A stretch of 64,000 bases of DNA from Aeromonas rivipollensis (GCF_037811135.1 NZ_CP149130.1:4242501-4306500); one strand, 5' to 3'. Shown: positions 30,396 to 39,628, counted from the first letter of the stretch. The notes: generated from the letters alone by a model not told the origin. Made by a program: numbers and translations.

Positions 30396-31076
30396 GCCCT
30401 GGCCCTGCACCCGCGCGAGGGCCGCCGAGAAGGCGTCGGGATCCTCATAGCCGAGGATCCCGGCAATCTGGGAAGGCGCCATCCCCTGGTGCTGCAGCTG
30501 ACGGGCCCGCCCCATCAGCACCCGCTCCCGCCACTGGCGGAAACTGCACCCCAGCTGCCGGGCAAAGAGGCGATTGAGGGTGCGCACCGAGGCGCCGCAG
30601 CCACTGGCCAGCGCCTCCAGCGTCACCTTGATGGAGGGAGCCTGGCACAGCCTCTCCAGCACCCGCAGCAGGCGCGGATCCAGATCTGCGGCCAGGGGGA
30701 GCTGCCCCGCCAGCGGGGCGGCGAGTCCCAGCTCGTGGTGAAGTACCCCCAGATAGGCGTCCCGCGTCTCTCCCTCCCCCAGTTCAGGCAGGCGGGCAAA
30801 GAGACCCGTCAGCATGGGGCTCACCTGCAGCTGGCTGAAAGTGGTGCATGCCGGTTGCGGGCTGTAGAGCAGCGAGAGCCGGGAGTGGCGCAACACGCGA
30901 AACTCGTGTGCCCAGCCGGCGGGGATGAGGCAGAGCTGGCCGGCCACCAGCAAGCCGCCCCCATCGTGACCTGTGATGACGCCGCCCCCCTGGTGCAGAT
31001 AGCAGTATTGGGCCTGGGGGTGGCTGTGCAGGGCGGTGAGGTGCCCCAGCGGGTAGGAGTGATGAAGAAAGCTCAT
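30384..31076 (-). CDS. AraC-family transcriptional regulator with cupin sensor domain
   Basis: 230 residues from ATG 31076 (MSFLHHSYPLGHLTALHSHP). The N-terminal cupin-like domain is histidine-rich and contains QLCLIPAGWAHEFRVL, as in AraC regulators that bind small effectors. The C-terminal region has the two HTH motifs (VTLEALASGCGASVRTLNRL and MAPSQIAGILGYEDPDAFSA). Neither the ATG nor the TTG four codons upstream has a clear ribosome-binding site. The target is unknown; the convergent NTF2-like gene is a neighbour, not an evident target. Confidence 0.83.
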   Translation of the reverse strand: MSFLHHSYPLGHLTALHSHPQAQYCYLHQGGGVITGHDGGGLLVAGQLCLIPAGWAHEFRVLRHSRLSLLYSPQPACTTFSQLQVSPMLTGLFARLPELGEGETRDAYLGVLHHELGLAAPLAGQLPLAADLDPRLLRVLERLCQAPSIKVTLEALASGCGASVRTLNRLFARQLGCSFRQWRERVLMGRARQLQHQGMAPSQIAGILGYEDPDAFSAALARVQGQGSVP

Positions 31077-31161
31077 AGGGGGCGGCAATCTGAGGAACCG
31101 ACCCCGACCTTAAGACAGCCGGCGGCTCAATGTAAATGGCTTTCCGGTCTCCCTGAGCCGG

Positions 31162-31191
31162 AAAAACAGCAGGCCACCCAAGGGTGGCCTG
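31162..31191 (-). terminator. Terminator of the gntK-edd-eda operon
   Basis: CAGGCCACCC (31170-31179) pairs with GGGTGGCCTG (31182-31191); on the minus strand a U5 tract follows (31162-31166). It lies 25 nt after the eda stop. Confidence 0.9.
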
Positions 31192-31216
31192 TTCAATTTT
31201 TCTAAACGATGTTCGC

Positions 31217-31858
31217 TTAGCGTTTAACCATTTCAACCGCTTCGCGGGAGAGGCGGGTCACCTCCTCCCAGTTGCCGCTCTTGACCGCATCGGCGGGCAG
31301 CATCCAGGAGCCGCCGACCGTGGCCACGCACTTGAGCGCCAGATAGTCGGCCACGTTCTTCGGGCCTATGCCGCCGGTGGGGCAGAATTTCACCTGGGGC
31401 AGGGGCGCAGCAATGGCGGAGAGCGCCTTGGTGCCACCGTTGGCCTCGGCCGGGAAGAACTTCAGGTGGTCGTAGCCCGCTTCCAGCGCCTGCATCACCT
31501 CGGACGGTGTCGCCACCCCCGGGATCAGCGGCGCCGTGCTCTTGGCCGCGTGGGCCAGCAGGGCCGGGGTCATCCCCGGGGAGATGACGAAGCGGGCACC
31601 GGCGGAGACGGCGGCGTCAAACTGCGCGCAGTTGAGCACTGTACCGGCACCGACCATGGCATCCGGCATCGCCTTGGCGATCAGGGCGATGGCATCGAGC
31701 GCCACCGGGGTGCGCAGGGTGATCTCGAACACCGAGATGCCGCCATCCAGCAACGCCTTGGCCATCGGCAGGGCCTGCTCCAGGTCGTTGATGACCATCA
31801 CGGGTACCAGGGGGGAGGCGGCAAACACCTCGGCAGGGGTCACTTTCCAGTTCTGCAT
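31217..31858 (-). CDS. eda: 2-keto-3-deoxy-6-phosphogluconate aldolase
   Basis: 213 residues. Cleaves KDPG into pyruvate and glyceraldehyde 3-phosphate, the last step of the Entner-Doudoroff pathway (it can also act on 2-keto-4-hydroxyglutarate). The base/acid glutamate lies in VFEITLRTP, the Schiff-base lysine in HLKFFPAEANGG, and the phosphate loop in CPTGGIGPKN. Its start is 9 nt after the edd stop, so edd-eda are one transcript. Confidence 0.96.
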   Translation of the reverse strand: MQNWKVTPAEVFAASPLVPVMVINDLEQALPMAKALLDGGISVFEITLRTPVALDAIALIAKAMPDAMVGAGTVLNCAQFDAAVSAGARFVISPGMTPALLAHAAKSTAPLIPGVATPSEVMQALEAGYDHLKFFPAEANGGTKALSAIAAPLPQVKFCPTGGIGPKNVADYLALKCVATVGGSWMLPADAVKSGNWEEVTRLSREAVEMVKR

Positions 31859-31867
31859 AGCTCTTCC

Positions 31868-33664
31868 TCAGTCAAAGATGGTGGCGCCGCACTCGGCGCT
31901 CGATACCGCGCGACGCATCACGCTGAACAGTTCACGGCCCCACCCCTCTTGTTCCAGGGTGAGGTCGATGTCGGCCTGGGTGCGGCCGCTCAAATCGGTC
32001 AGGCAGTCGAGGCGGCCGCTGTCGGCGTCCACCCGCAGCAGATCGCCATCCCGCAACAGGCCTATGGCCCCGCCGTGCAGCGCTTCCGGGGTGACGTGGA
32101 TGGCTGCCGGGATCTTGCCGGAGGCACCGGAGAGGCGACCATCGGTGACCAGCGCCACCTTGTGACCGGCCTTCTGCAGGTTGCCGAGCACCGGCATCAA
32201 CTTGTGCAGCTCCGGCATGCCGTTGGCGGCAGGGCCATTGTGGCGCACTACTATGACGGCGTCCTGATTGAGCTCGCCGGCCTTGTAGGCCGCCTCCACA
32301 GCATGCTGGGAGGAGAAGACCCGGGCCGGTGCTTCAATCACCCTGTATTCGGGGGCAACGGCAGAGACCTTGACCACGGCGCGGCCCAGGTTGCCACTGA
32401 GCAGCTTGGTGCCGCCGGTGGCCTGGAACACGCTGCCAGCGACGGACAACACGCTCGGATCCGTGCTCTCCCCCACCGGCTGCCACACCAGCTTGCCATC
32501 CACCAGCGCGGGGCGGCTCAGGTAATCCTGCATCTCGCCAAACACCGGGGTGGCATCCAGGTGGATCAGGTCCGCCTCGGCAAGGCGGCGCATCAGGCCG
32601 GGCACGGCGCCCGCCTGCTCGAAGGCGTTCACGTCCGCCGGGCCGTTCGGGTACATGCGCACCAGCAGCGGCACCACGTCGGAGAGATCGCTCAAGTCGT
32701 CCCAGGTCAGCTCCAGGCCGGCGGCGCGGGCCAGCGCCACCATGTGGATGCTGTGGTTGGTGCTGCCGCCGGAGGCGAGCAGGGCCACCAGGCCGTTGAC
32801 CAGGGCGCGCTCGTCCAGCACCTGGCTCAAGGGGCGGTAGGCCGGGGAGCCCGGGATCATGGCGCTGATGCGGCGGGCCGCCTCGCACGTGAGGGCCTGG
32901 CGCAGTTCGCTGTGGGGGTGCACGAAGGCGGAGCCCGGCAGCATCAGGCCCATGGCCTCGAACACCAGCTGGTTGGTGTTGGCGGTGCCGTAGAAGGTGC
33001 AGGTGCCGGCCGAATGGTAGGCGCCGCACTCCATCTTCAGCAGGGCATCGCGGCCCACTTCACCGGCGGCATACTGCTGGCGCACCTTCACCTTCTCGTC
33101 GTTGCCTATGCCGCTCGCCATAGGGCCGGCGGGCACGAAGGCGGTGGGCAGGTGAGCATGAGAGAGGGCCCCCATGATCTGGCCCGGGGCTATCTTGTCA
33201 CAGATGCCGAGCAGCAGGGTGGCGTCGAAGGTGTTGTGGGAGAGAGAAACCGCGGTGGCCTGGGCGATGAGATCCCGGGAGAACAGGGACATGTCCATCC
33301 CCGGCTGGCCCTGGGTCACGCCGTCGCACATGGCGGGCACACCGCCAGCCACCTGGGCGCTGTGGCCCAGCTCGGCCAGCGCACCCTTGATGATGTACGG
33401 ATAGCCCTGATAGGGCTGATGGGCGCTCAGCATGTCGTTGTAGGCGGTGACGATGGCCACGTTGGCGCGGGTCATGTCGAGGATGCGTCCCTTGTCATCA
33501 CAGCTGGAGGCGGCCACGGCGTGGGCCAGGTTGCCACAGGAGAGGGAGGCACGGGTCTTGCCCTGCTCGGTCTGACGCTGGATGCGGGCCAGGAAGGCCT
33601 GGCGGCGGGCGACACTGCGCTCGCGGATGCGGTTGGTTACTTCGGTGATCACGGGATGGGTCAT
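31868..33664 (-). CDS. edd: 6-phosphogluconate dehydratase
   Basis: 598 residues (E. coli 603). An IlvD/Edd-type [4Fe-4S] dehydratase converting 6-phosphogluconate to KDPG. Family stretches include TAYNDMLSAHQPYQGYPYII, VPAMCDGVTQGQPGMDMSLF with its conserved cysteine, LLGICDKIAPG, and C-terminal VALVTDGRLSGASGKIPAAI. The ATG at 33664 (MTHPVITEVTNRIRERSVAR) has GGAG upstream; the open frame before it runs into gntK. Middle gene of gntK-edd-eda, 61 nt after gntK. Confidence 0.96.
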   Translation of the reverse strand: MTHPVITEVTNRIRERSVARRQAFLARIQRQTEQGKTRASLSCGNLAHAVAASSCDDKGRILDMTRANVAIVTAYNDMLSAHQPYQGYPYIIKGALAELGHSAQVAGGVPAMCDGVTQGQPGMDMSLFSRDLIAQATAVSLSHNTFDATLLLGICDKIAPGQIMGALSHAHLPTAFVPAGPMASGIGNDEKVKVRQQYAAGEVGRDALLKMECGAYHSAGTCTFYGTANTNQLVFEAMGLMLPGSAFVHPHSELRQALTCEAARRISAMIPGSPAYRPLSQVLDERALVNGLVALLASGGSTNHSIHMVALARAAGLELTWDDLSDLSDVVPLLVRMYPNGPADVNAFEQAGAVPGLMRRLAEADLIHLDATPVFGEMQDYLSRPALVDGKLVWQPVGESTDPSVLSVAGSVFQATGGTKLLSGNLGRAVVKVSAVAPEYRVIEAPARVFSSQHAVEAAYKAGELNQDAVIVVRHNGPAANGMPELHKLMPVLGNLQKAGHKVALVTDGRLSGASGKIPAAIHVTPEALHGGAIGLLRDGDLLRVDADSGRLDCLTDLSGRTQADIDLTLEQEGWGRELFSVMRRAVSSAECGATIFD

Positions 33665-33725
33665 AGGATTGTCTCCAACACGGAAATACGGACGCGATCG
33701 ACAGGGGCCGGGATCGCGAGATGGC

Positions 33726-34235
33726 TCATTGCACCTGCGCCAGGGCGGTGACGGCGCGGTCAACCACCTGCTCGAAGGTGCCATCTATGTCGACGCGAAA
33801 CACACCGGCCTCGCCATCCGGCCGCTCCAGGGTCTCAAACTGACTTTTTACCATGCCTTCCCGCATGAAGTGGCCCTTGCGTGCCCGCATCCGGTCGAGA
33901 ATGAGGGACTGGCTGCCGTCCAGAAACAGGAAGTGTACCGATTCATTGCCCTCGCGGATCTGGTCGCGGTACTGCTTCTTGAGGGCCGAGCAGACGATGA
34001 CGCCAAGCTCGTTCTTCTGCTCCAGGCTGTAGGCCGCATCGCGGATCCGCTCCAGCCAGGGAGCCCTGTCTTCATCGTTGAGAGGGTTGCCGCCCGCCAT
34101 CTTCTGGATGTTGGCGCGGGGGTGCAGATCATCACCGTCGATGAACTTGGCACCCAGGGCGCTGGCCACCTTGAGGCCTATGCTGGACTTGCCACTGCCA
34201 CACACACCCATCACGATAATGCTCTTGCCCGCCAT
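33726..34235 (-). CDS. gntK: Gluconokinase
   Basis: 169 residues. Phosphorylates gluconate to 6-phosphogluconate, which feeds edd. The P-loop GVCGSGKSS (residues about 10-18) and FIDGDDLHPRANIQKMAGGN, the gluconate-binding motif of this P-loop kinase family, are clear. It leads the operon gntK-edd-eda and diverges from the GntP permease across the tandem GntR operators. GntK and GntV/IdnK are hard to separate by sequence; context favours gntK. Confidence 0.95.
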   Translation of the reverse strand: MAGKSIIVMGVCGSGKSSIGLKVASALGAKFIDGDDLHPRANIQKMAGGNPLNDEDRAPWLERIRDAAYSLEQKNELGVIVCSALKKQYRDQIREGNESVHFLFLDGSQSLILDRMRARKGHFMREGMVKSQFETLERPDGEAGVFRVDIDGTFEQVVDRAVTALAQVQ

Positions 34236-34294
34236 TATTTGACCTCTCTCTCACTTTTCAAAAAACGTTTACCTGATGGGTTCTAAGTTAGCAC

Positions 34295-34320
34295 GTTACC
34301 GGTAACATGTTACCGGTAAC
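34295..34320. promoter_or_regulatory. Two tandem GntR operators in the gntK / permease divergent promoter
   Basis: Two identical perfect 12-bp palindromes, GTTACCGGTAAC, occupy 34295-34306 and 34309-34320, with centres 14 bp apart. They lie 60 nt upstream of gntK and 67 nt upstream of the permease. The related palindrome before gntR (28834-28851) supports GntR as the ligand. The spacing would put two repressor dimers on different helical faces. Confidence 0.85.
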
Positions 34321-34387
34321 GTTGCGCAATGTGAAGTGGAGCACAGAAATGTGCAGAACAACTACTAGAACCATTTGAGGATATTTT

Positions 34388-35761
34388 ATGGACGGAGCGA
34401 TGAACACACCCGATGTCGCCTACCTGCTCTCGGTAGCCGCTGGCGCTATCGTCATGCTGCTGGTGCTGATCATGCGATTCAAGGTACATGCCTTCGTGGC
34501 ATTGACCCTGGTCAGCATGCTGACGGCCCTGGCCACCGGGGTCACCTATGACCAGGTGATCCCCACCATGCTGACCGGTTTCGGCGGCACCCTGGCCTCG
34601 GTCGCGCTGCTGGTGGGCCTGGGGGCCATGATAGGCAGGATCCTGGAGATGACGGGGGGCGCCAAGGTGCTTGCCGACACCCTGATCAACCGCTTCGGCT
34701 CCCACCGCGCTCCCTTCGCGCTGGGGATCGCCTCCCTGCTGTTCGGCTTCCCGATCTTCTTCGATGCCGGCCTCATCGTCATGCTGCCCATCATCTTCAG
34801 CGTGGCCAAGCAGTTCGGCGGCTCAGTCCTCAAATATGCCCTGCCCTCCGCCGGTGCCTTCGCGGTGATGCACGCCTTCCTGCCACCCCACCCGGGCCCG
34901 GTGGCCGCCAGCGAACTGCTGGGTGCCAACATAGGGCTGCTCACCATAGTGGGTCTGCTGGTCGCGCTGCCGACCTGGTATCTGGGTGCCTATCTGTTCG
35001 GGCTCTGGTCCGGCAAGAAGTTTGATCTGCCCCTGCCCCCGAGCTTCACCGAGACCGCAGAGCGGCTCTCCGACAAGGCGCCGAGCTTCGGCCAGGTGCT
35101 CTCCATCCTGCTGCTGCCGCTGGTGCTCATCTTCATGGATACCGGCCTCAACACCCTGAGCGTCATGGGGGTGATCGACAAGGGTGCCGACTGGGTGAAC
35201 GTGCTGCGCATGGTCGGCAAGACCCCGGTGGCCCTGCTCATCACTGTGCTCTATGCCCTCTGGCTGTTCCGTCAGACCCAGGGCAAGGTGCAGCTCGAGA
35301 AGTTCTGTAACGACGCCCTGGCCCCCGTCTGCGCCGTCATCCTGGTGACGGGTGCCGGTGGCATGTTCGGCGGCGTGCTGCGTGCCAGCGGCATCGGCAC
35401 TGCCCTGGCGGACGTGCTCTCCGACACCGGCATGCCGGTGATCCTGGCCGCCTTTCTGGTCTCCACCGCCCTGCGGGTGGCCCAGGGCTCGGCCACCGTA
35501 GCCCTGACCACCACGGCCGCCCTGATGGCGCCGACGGTCGCGGCCACGGCCGGACTGAGCGATCTGGATCTGACCTTCATCGTCATCGCCATCGCCGGCG
35601 GGGCGACAGTGCTCTCCCACTTCAACGACTCCGGTTTCTGGCTGGTCAGCCGCTTCCTCAACATGGACGAGAAGACCACCCTCAAGACCTGGACAGTGAT
35701 GGAGACACTGCTCGGTACCATCGCCTTCCTCATCGTTGCCATGGCAAGCATCGTCTTCTAA
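34388..35761 (+). CDS. GntP-family gluconate:H+ symporter
   Basis: 457 residues with about 12-14 hydrophobic helices. Family signatures include GLGAMIGRILEMTGGAKVLA, GFPIFFDAGLIVMLPIIFSV, HAFLPPHPGPVAASELLGAN and the C-terminal ILSHFNDSGFWLV-type segment (here VLSHFNDSGFWLVSRFLNMD). It imports gluconate for GntK. A TGAGGA ribosome-binding site precedes the ATG at 34388. Expression should be repressed by GntR at the operators just upstream. GntT, GntU and other GntP paralogues cannot be told apart here. Confidence 0.93.
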   Translation: MDGAMNTPDVAYLLSVAAGAIVMLLVLIMRFKVHAFVALTLVSMLTALATGVTYDQVIPTMLTGFGGTLASVALLVGLGAMIGRILEMTGGAKVLADTLINRFGSHRAPFALGIASLLFGFPIFFDAGLIVMLPIIFSVAKQFGGSVLKYALPSAGAFAVMHAFLPPHPGPVAASELLGANIGLLTIVGLLVALPTWYLGAYLFGLWSGKKFDLPLPPSFTETAERLSDKAPSFGQVLSILLLPLVLIFMDTGLNTLSVMGVIDKGADWVNVLRMVGKTPVALLITVLYALWLFRQTQGKVQLEKFCNDALAPVCAVILVTGAGGMFGGVLRASGIGTALADVLSDTGMPVILAAFLVSTALRVAQGSATVALTTTAALMAPTVAATAGLSDLDLTFIVIAIAGGATVLSHFNDSGFWLVSRFLNMDEKTTLKTWTVMETLLGTIAFLIVAMASIVF

Positions 35762-35766
35762 CTCCC

Positions 35767-35801
35767 CCATATCGGGGCCCCATCAGGCGGCCCCGATATG
35801 G
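35767..35801 (+). terminator. Hairpin after the gluconate permease
   Basis: A 13-bp inverted repeat, CCATATCGGGGCC (35767-35779) and GGCCCCGATATGG (35789-35801), just after the permease stop. There is no clean T-run, so termination may be weak or the hairpin may protect the 3' end. Confidence 0.6.
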
Positions 35802-35914
35802 TGTTCCATCGACATTTTTACGGATTCTTGCTTGGGCCCATCGCCGCAGGTTGCTAGAATTGCCTATTCATCGCCCCGAGTGGAACGCTTCATCCCGTGA
35901 TTTCAGGCTTCTCT

Positions 35915-37264
35915 ATGCATTCATCGGCACATTATCGACAGTTGCTGGCACGTTTACCCCAGATCGCGGTTGCCGCAGATCAGTTCCAGGTACTCAACAG
36001 CGCCAAAGATTTCAAGAGCCGTATCCTCTCGCTCATCGCCAACGCGACCCAGCGTATCTATCTGATCGCCCTCTACCTGCAGGATGACGAGGCGGGACGG
36101 GAAATCCTCTCTGCCCTCTACGCAGCCAAGCAGCGCAACCCCGCCCTCGACATCAAGGTCTTCGTCGACTTCCACCGCGCCCAGCGCGGCCTGATCGGCA
36201 AGGGCAAACAGGGGGGCAACCACCTGATGTATCAGGCCATGGCCGCCCGCCATGAACACCAGATCGAGATCTACGGCGTGCCGGTCAAGGGCCGCGAGCT
36301 GCTCGGCGTCCTGCACCTCAAGGGCTTCATCTTCGACGACATCCTGCTCTACTCGGGTGCCAGCCTCAACGACATCTACCTGCACCAGCAGGAGCGCTAC
36401 CGCTTCGATCGCTATCACCAGATCCACAGCCAGGCGCTGACCCGCAGCATGGTCAACTACGTGGATGACGTCTTCCTCAAGAGCGAGGCCGTGCAGCGGC
36501 TGGATCGCCCCGGCATCCCGGGCGCCAAGCAGCTCAAGGGGCAGATCCGCCGCTTCAAGCACAACCTGCGCACCAGCCAGTACCGCTTCGAGAGCATACC
36601 GGCCAACAGCCAGGAGATCGCCATCACCCCCATGGTGGGCCTGGGCAAACGCGGCAACCAGCTCAACCGGATGATCCGCAACCTGGTGCGGGCCACCGAG
36701 CGGGAGATCTTCATCTGCACCCCTTACTTCAACCCTCCCAAGGAGTTGAACAAGGACGTGGAAGCCCTGCTCAAGCGCGGCTGCAAGGTGACCATAGTGG
36801 TGGGCGACAAGACAGCCAACGACTTCTTCATCCCGCCGGAGGAGAAATTCTCCACCATAGGCGGCCTGCCCTATCTCTACGAGACCAACCTGCGCAAGTT
36901 TGCCGAGCGCAATCAGCACCATATCGACAGCGGCCGTCTCAACCTGATGCTCTGGTGTTGCGACAAGAACTCCTATCACCTCAAGGGGATCTTCGTGGAC
37001 GAGGAGTGGGCCCTGCTCACCGGCAACAACCTCAATCCCCGCGCCTGGGCACTGGATCTGGAGAACGGCCTGCTGGTCCATGACCGCCACCACCACCTGC
37101 GCGTGCGCTTCCAGGAGGAGCGCGACTGCATCCTGGCCCATACCCGTCGCATCAGCCATTTCGATCAGATCGAGCAGATCAAGGATTACCCCGAGCAGGT
37201 GCGCAAGCTGCTTGCCAGGATCCACAGGGTCAGGGCCCACATCCTGCTCAAGCGGATCATCTAG
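35915..37264 (+). CDS. pssA: CDP-diacylglycerol-serine O-phosphatidyltransferase
   Basis: 449 residues (E. coli 451). Makes phosphatidylserine, the precursor of phosphatidylethanolamine. It is the phospholipase-D-type, membrane-associated enzyme. Two HKD motifs are present: HLKGFIFDDILLYSGASLND and HLKGIFVDEEWALLTGNNLN, each H-x-K-x4-D. ALYLQDDEAGREILSALYAA near the N-terminus matches E. coli PssA. The ATG at 35915 gives the family length; a GTG at 35897 would add six residues. Confidence 0.95.
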   Translation: MHSSAHYRQLLARLPQIAVAADQFQVLNSAKDFKSRILSLIANATQRIYLIALYLQDDEAGREILSALYAAKQRNPALDIKVFVDFHRAQRGLIGKGKQGGNHLMYQAMAARHEHQIEIYGVPVKGRELLGVLHLKGFIFDDILLYSGASLNDIYLHQQERYRFDRYHQIHSQALTRSMVNYVDDVFLKSEAVQRLDRPGIPGAKQLKGQIRRFKHNLRTSQYRFESIPANSQEIAITPMVGLGKRGNQLNRMIRNLVRATEREIFICTPYFNPPKELNKDVEALLKRGCKVTIVVGDKTANDFFIPPEEKFSTIGGLPYLYETNLRKFAERNQHHIDSGRLNLMLWCCDKNSYHLKGIFVDEEWALLTGNNLNPRAWALDLENGLLVHDRHHHLRVRFQEERDCILAHTRRISHFDQIEQIKDYPEQVRKLLARIHRVRAHILLKRII

Positions 37265-37441
37265 GCCCTATCCGCCTCCCCTGTCTGCCCCTCCAAAGGC
37301 CTCCCGTTTTCGGCAGGCCTTTGTCCTATGCGCCCTCTCACCCCGCCCGGGGAGCCCCTGCCGCTGCAACGCGGCTTGCATCGAGACAGCAACAACCCCT
37401 ATCATCTGGACATATTTACAGTGTTTTCGGGCATCTAATTG

Positions 37442-39511
37442 ATGAAATTGGATAAAATTCCTCTCGATAGCCTCAAGGGCGTCGGCAGCAAGATGCTGGA
37501 GAAGCTCGAGCGGCTGGGGCTGGCCACGGTACAGGATCTGCTGTTCCACCTCCCCCTGCGCTACGAGGACCGCACCCAGGTGTGGCCCATCGGCGATCTG
37601 CCGCCCGGGCTGCACGGCGCCGTCGAGGGCGAAATCCAGGACACCCAGCTGGTCATGGGGCGCCGCCGCATGCTGGTGTGCCGCATCAGCGACGGCACCG
37701 GCAGCCTGACCCTGCGTTTCTTCAATTTCACCGCCGCCCAGAAGAACAGCCTTGCCCAGGGCCGGTTGATCCGCTGCTTCGGCGAGGCCCGTCCCGGCAA
37801 ATACGGGCTGGAGATGGCCCATCCCGAGTACAAGCTGCTCGGCGAGGAGCAGGCCGGCCAGACCGAAGAGGCACTCACCCCGGTCTACCCGACCACCGAA
37901 GGCTTGCGCCAGCTCAGCCTGCGCAGCCTCACGGATCAGGCGCTGGCGCAGCTCGATCTCTACGGCGTGGAGGAGCTGCTGCCTGCCGGCCTCTACCCCC
38001 AGCAGATAGACCTCGCCGCCGCCCTGCGTCTGCTGCACCGCCCGCCCCCCTCGGTGGCGCTGGCCCTGCTGGAAAGCGGCCAGCACCCGGCCCAGCAGCG
38101 ACTGGTGCTGGAAGAGCTGCTGGCCCACAACCTCTCCGTCCTCAAGGTGCGTGCCCAGGCGCAGACCCAGCTGGCCCGCACCCTCAAGCCTGCACCGGCT
38201 CTGGTGGAAAAACTGCTAAGCGCCCTGCCCTTCACCCCCACCGGTGCCCAGAACCGGGTGGTGGCCGAGATAAGCCGGGATCTGCAACGCAGCCATCCCA
38301 TGATGCGGCTGGTGCAGGGGGACGTGGGCTCAGGCAAGACGCTGGTCGCGGCCTTGGCGGCGCTGCAAGCCATAGGCAACGGCTGCCAGGTGGGGCTGAT
38401 GGCGCCGACCGAGCTGCTGGCCGAGCAGCACGCCATCAACTTCGCCAACTGGCTGGACCCCCTCGGCATCAAGGTGGGCTGGCTGGCGGGCAAGCAGAAG
38501 GGCAAGGCACGGGAGGAGGCGCTGGCCACCATCGCTGACGGCAGCGTCAAGATGGTGGTGGGCACCCACGCCATCTTCCAGGAGCAGGTGGTATTCCAGC
38601 GCCTCGCCCTGGTGATCATCGACGAACAGCACAGATTCGGGGTGCACCAGCGCCTCGCCCTGCGCGAAAAAGGGGAGCGAGAAGGGGTCCATCCCCACCA
38701 GCTCATCATGACCGCCACCCCCATCCCCCGCACCCTGGCGATGACCGCCTATGCGGATCTCGACACCTCCGTCATCGACGAGCTGCCGCCGGGGCGCACC
38801 CCCATCACTACTGTCGCCCTGCCGGACAGCCGCCGTCAGGATGTGATCGAACGGGTCAGGCTGGCCTGCGAGGAGGGCAAGCAGGCCTACTGGGTCTGCA
38901 CCCTGATCGAGGAGTCCGAGGTGCTGGAGTGCCAGGCCGCCGAAGACACGGCCGCCGAGCTGCAAGCCCGGCTGCCCGGCCTGCACATAGGCCTGGTCCA
39001 TGGCCGGATGCGCCCGGTCGAGAAGCAGCGGGTAATGGAGGAGTTCAAGGCGGGCATCTTGCAACTGCTGGTCGCCACCACCGTCATCGAGGTGGGGGTA
39101 GACGTGCCCAATGCCAGCCTGATGATCATCGAGAACCCGGAGCGGCTGGGGCTGGCCCAGCTGCACCAGCTGCGCGGCCGGGTCGGCCGGGGCTCGGTGG
39201 CCTCCCACTGCGTGCTGCTCTACCATGCCCCCCTCTCCAAGACGGCCCAGAGCCGGCTCGGGGTGCTGCGAGAGACCAACGACGGCTTCCTGATTGCCCA
39301 GCGGGATCTCGAGCTGCGCGGCCCGGGGGAACTGCTCGGCACCCGCCAGACCGGGTTGGCAGATCTCAAGATCGCCGATCTGGTGCGCGACCAGTCGCTC
39401 ATTCCCCAGGTGCAGAAGATGGCGCGCTTCCTGATGGACCGGCATCCGAGCCATGTCGAACCTTTGATCCGCCGCTGGCTCGGCCTGCGGGATCACTATT
39501 CCAATGCCTGA
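37442..39511 (+). CDS. recG: ATP-dependent DNA helicase RecG
   Basis: 689 residues. RecG remodels stalled forks and branched DNA, acting through a wedge domain (OB fold, residues about 60-150) and a double RecA motor. Walker A GDVGSGKT and the DEQH box of IIDEQHRFGVHQRLA are intact, as are TATPIPRTLAMT and the QLRGRVGRG motif VI. It begins at ATG 37442 without a good ribosome-binding site. Its last ~33 codons are copied directly downstream (39521-39628), offset by 117 bp. In E. coli recG closes the spoT operon; here pssA precedes it. Confidence 0.96.
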   Translation: MKLDKIPLDSLKGVGSKMLEKLERLGLATVQDLLFHLPLRYEDRTQVWPIGDLPPGLHGAVEGEIQDTQLVMGRRRMLVCRISDGTGSLTLRFFNFTAAQKNSLAQGRLIRCFGEARPGKYGLEMAHPEYKLLGEEQAGQTEEALTPVYPTTEGLRQLSLRSLTDQALAQLDLYGVEELLPAGLYPQQIDLAAALRLLHRPPPSVALALLESGQHPAQQRLVLEELLAHNLSVLKVRAQAQTQLARTLKPAPALVEKLLSALPFTPTGAQNRVVAEISRDLQRSHPMMRLVQGDVGSGKTLVAALAALQAIGNGCQVGLMAPTELLAEQHAINFANWLDPLGIKVGWLAGKQKGKAREEALATIADGSVKMVVGTHAIFQEQVVFQRLALVIIDEQHRFGVHQRLALREKGEREGVHPHQLIMTATPIPRTLAMTAYADLDTSVIDELPPGRTPITTVALPDSRRQDVIERVRLACEEGKQAYWVCTLIEESEVLECQAAEDTAAELQARLPGLHIGLVHGRMRPVEKQRVMEEFKAGILQLLVATTVIEVGVDVPNASLMIIENPERLGLAQLHQLRGRVGRGSVASHCVLLYHAPLSKTAQSRLGVLRETNDGFLIAQRDLELRGPGELLGTRQTGLADLKIADLVRDQSLIPQVQKMARFLMDRHPSHVEPLIRRWLGLRDHYSNA

Positions 39512-39520
39512 CCCGGGGAT

Positions 39521-39628
39521 ATGCATATGCAGAAGATGGTCAGATTCCTGATGGACCGGCACCCGAGCCACGTCGAACCCTTGATACGGCGCTGGCTGGG
39601 GCTGCGGGACCACTATTCCAACGCCTGA
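39521..39628 (+). pseudogene. Duplicate of the recG 3' end (possible 33- or 35-residue ORF)
   Basis: Starting 9 nt after recG, ATG codons at 39521 and 39527 open a frame ending at 39628. Its product (MQKMVRFLMDRHPSHVEPLI, then RRWLGLRDHYSNA) repeats the last 33 residues of RecG with one substitution near its start (Ala to Val) besides the initiator. From the Arg codon after that Val to the stop, the two copies differ at ten codons and every difference is synonymous (for example CAT/CAC, CCT/CCC, ATC/ATA, CTC/CTG, GGC/GGG). GGGG lies just before the ATG as a possible ribosome-binding site. Either a relic of a displaced recG end or a small translated peptide; see findings. Confidence 0.75.

Noticed and set aside
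31184-33751. 855-codon plus-strand open frame across eda and edd
   Set aside because: It is antisense to two clearly identifiable enzymes, is histidine/glycine-rich with no family resemblance, and arises from GC-rich codon bias.
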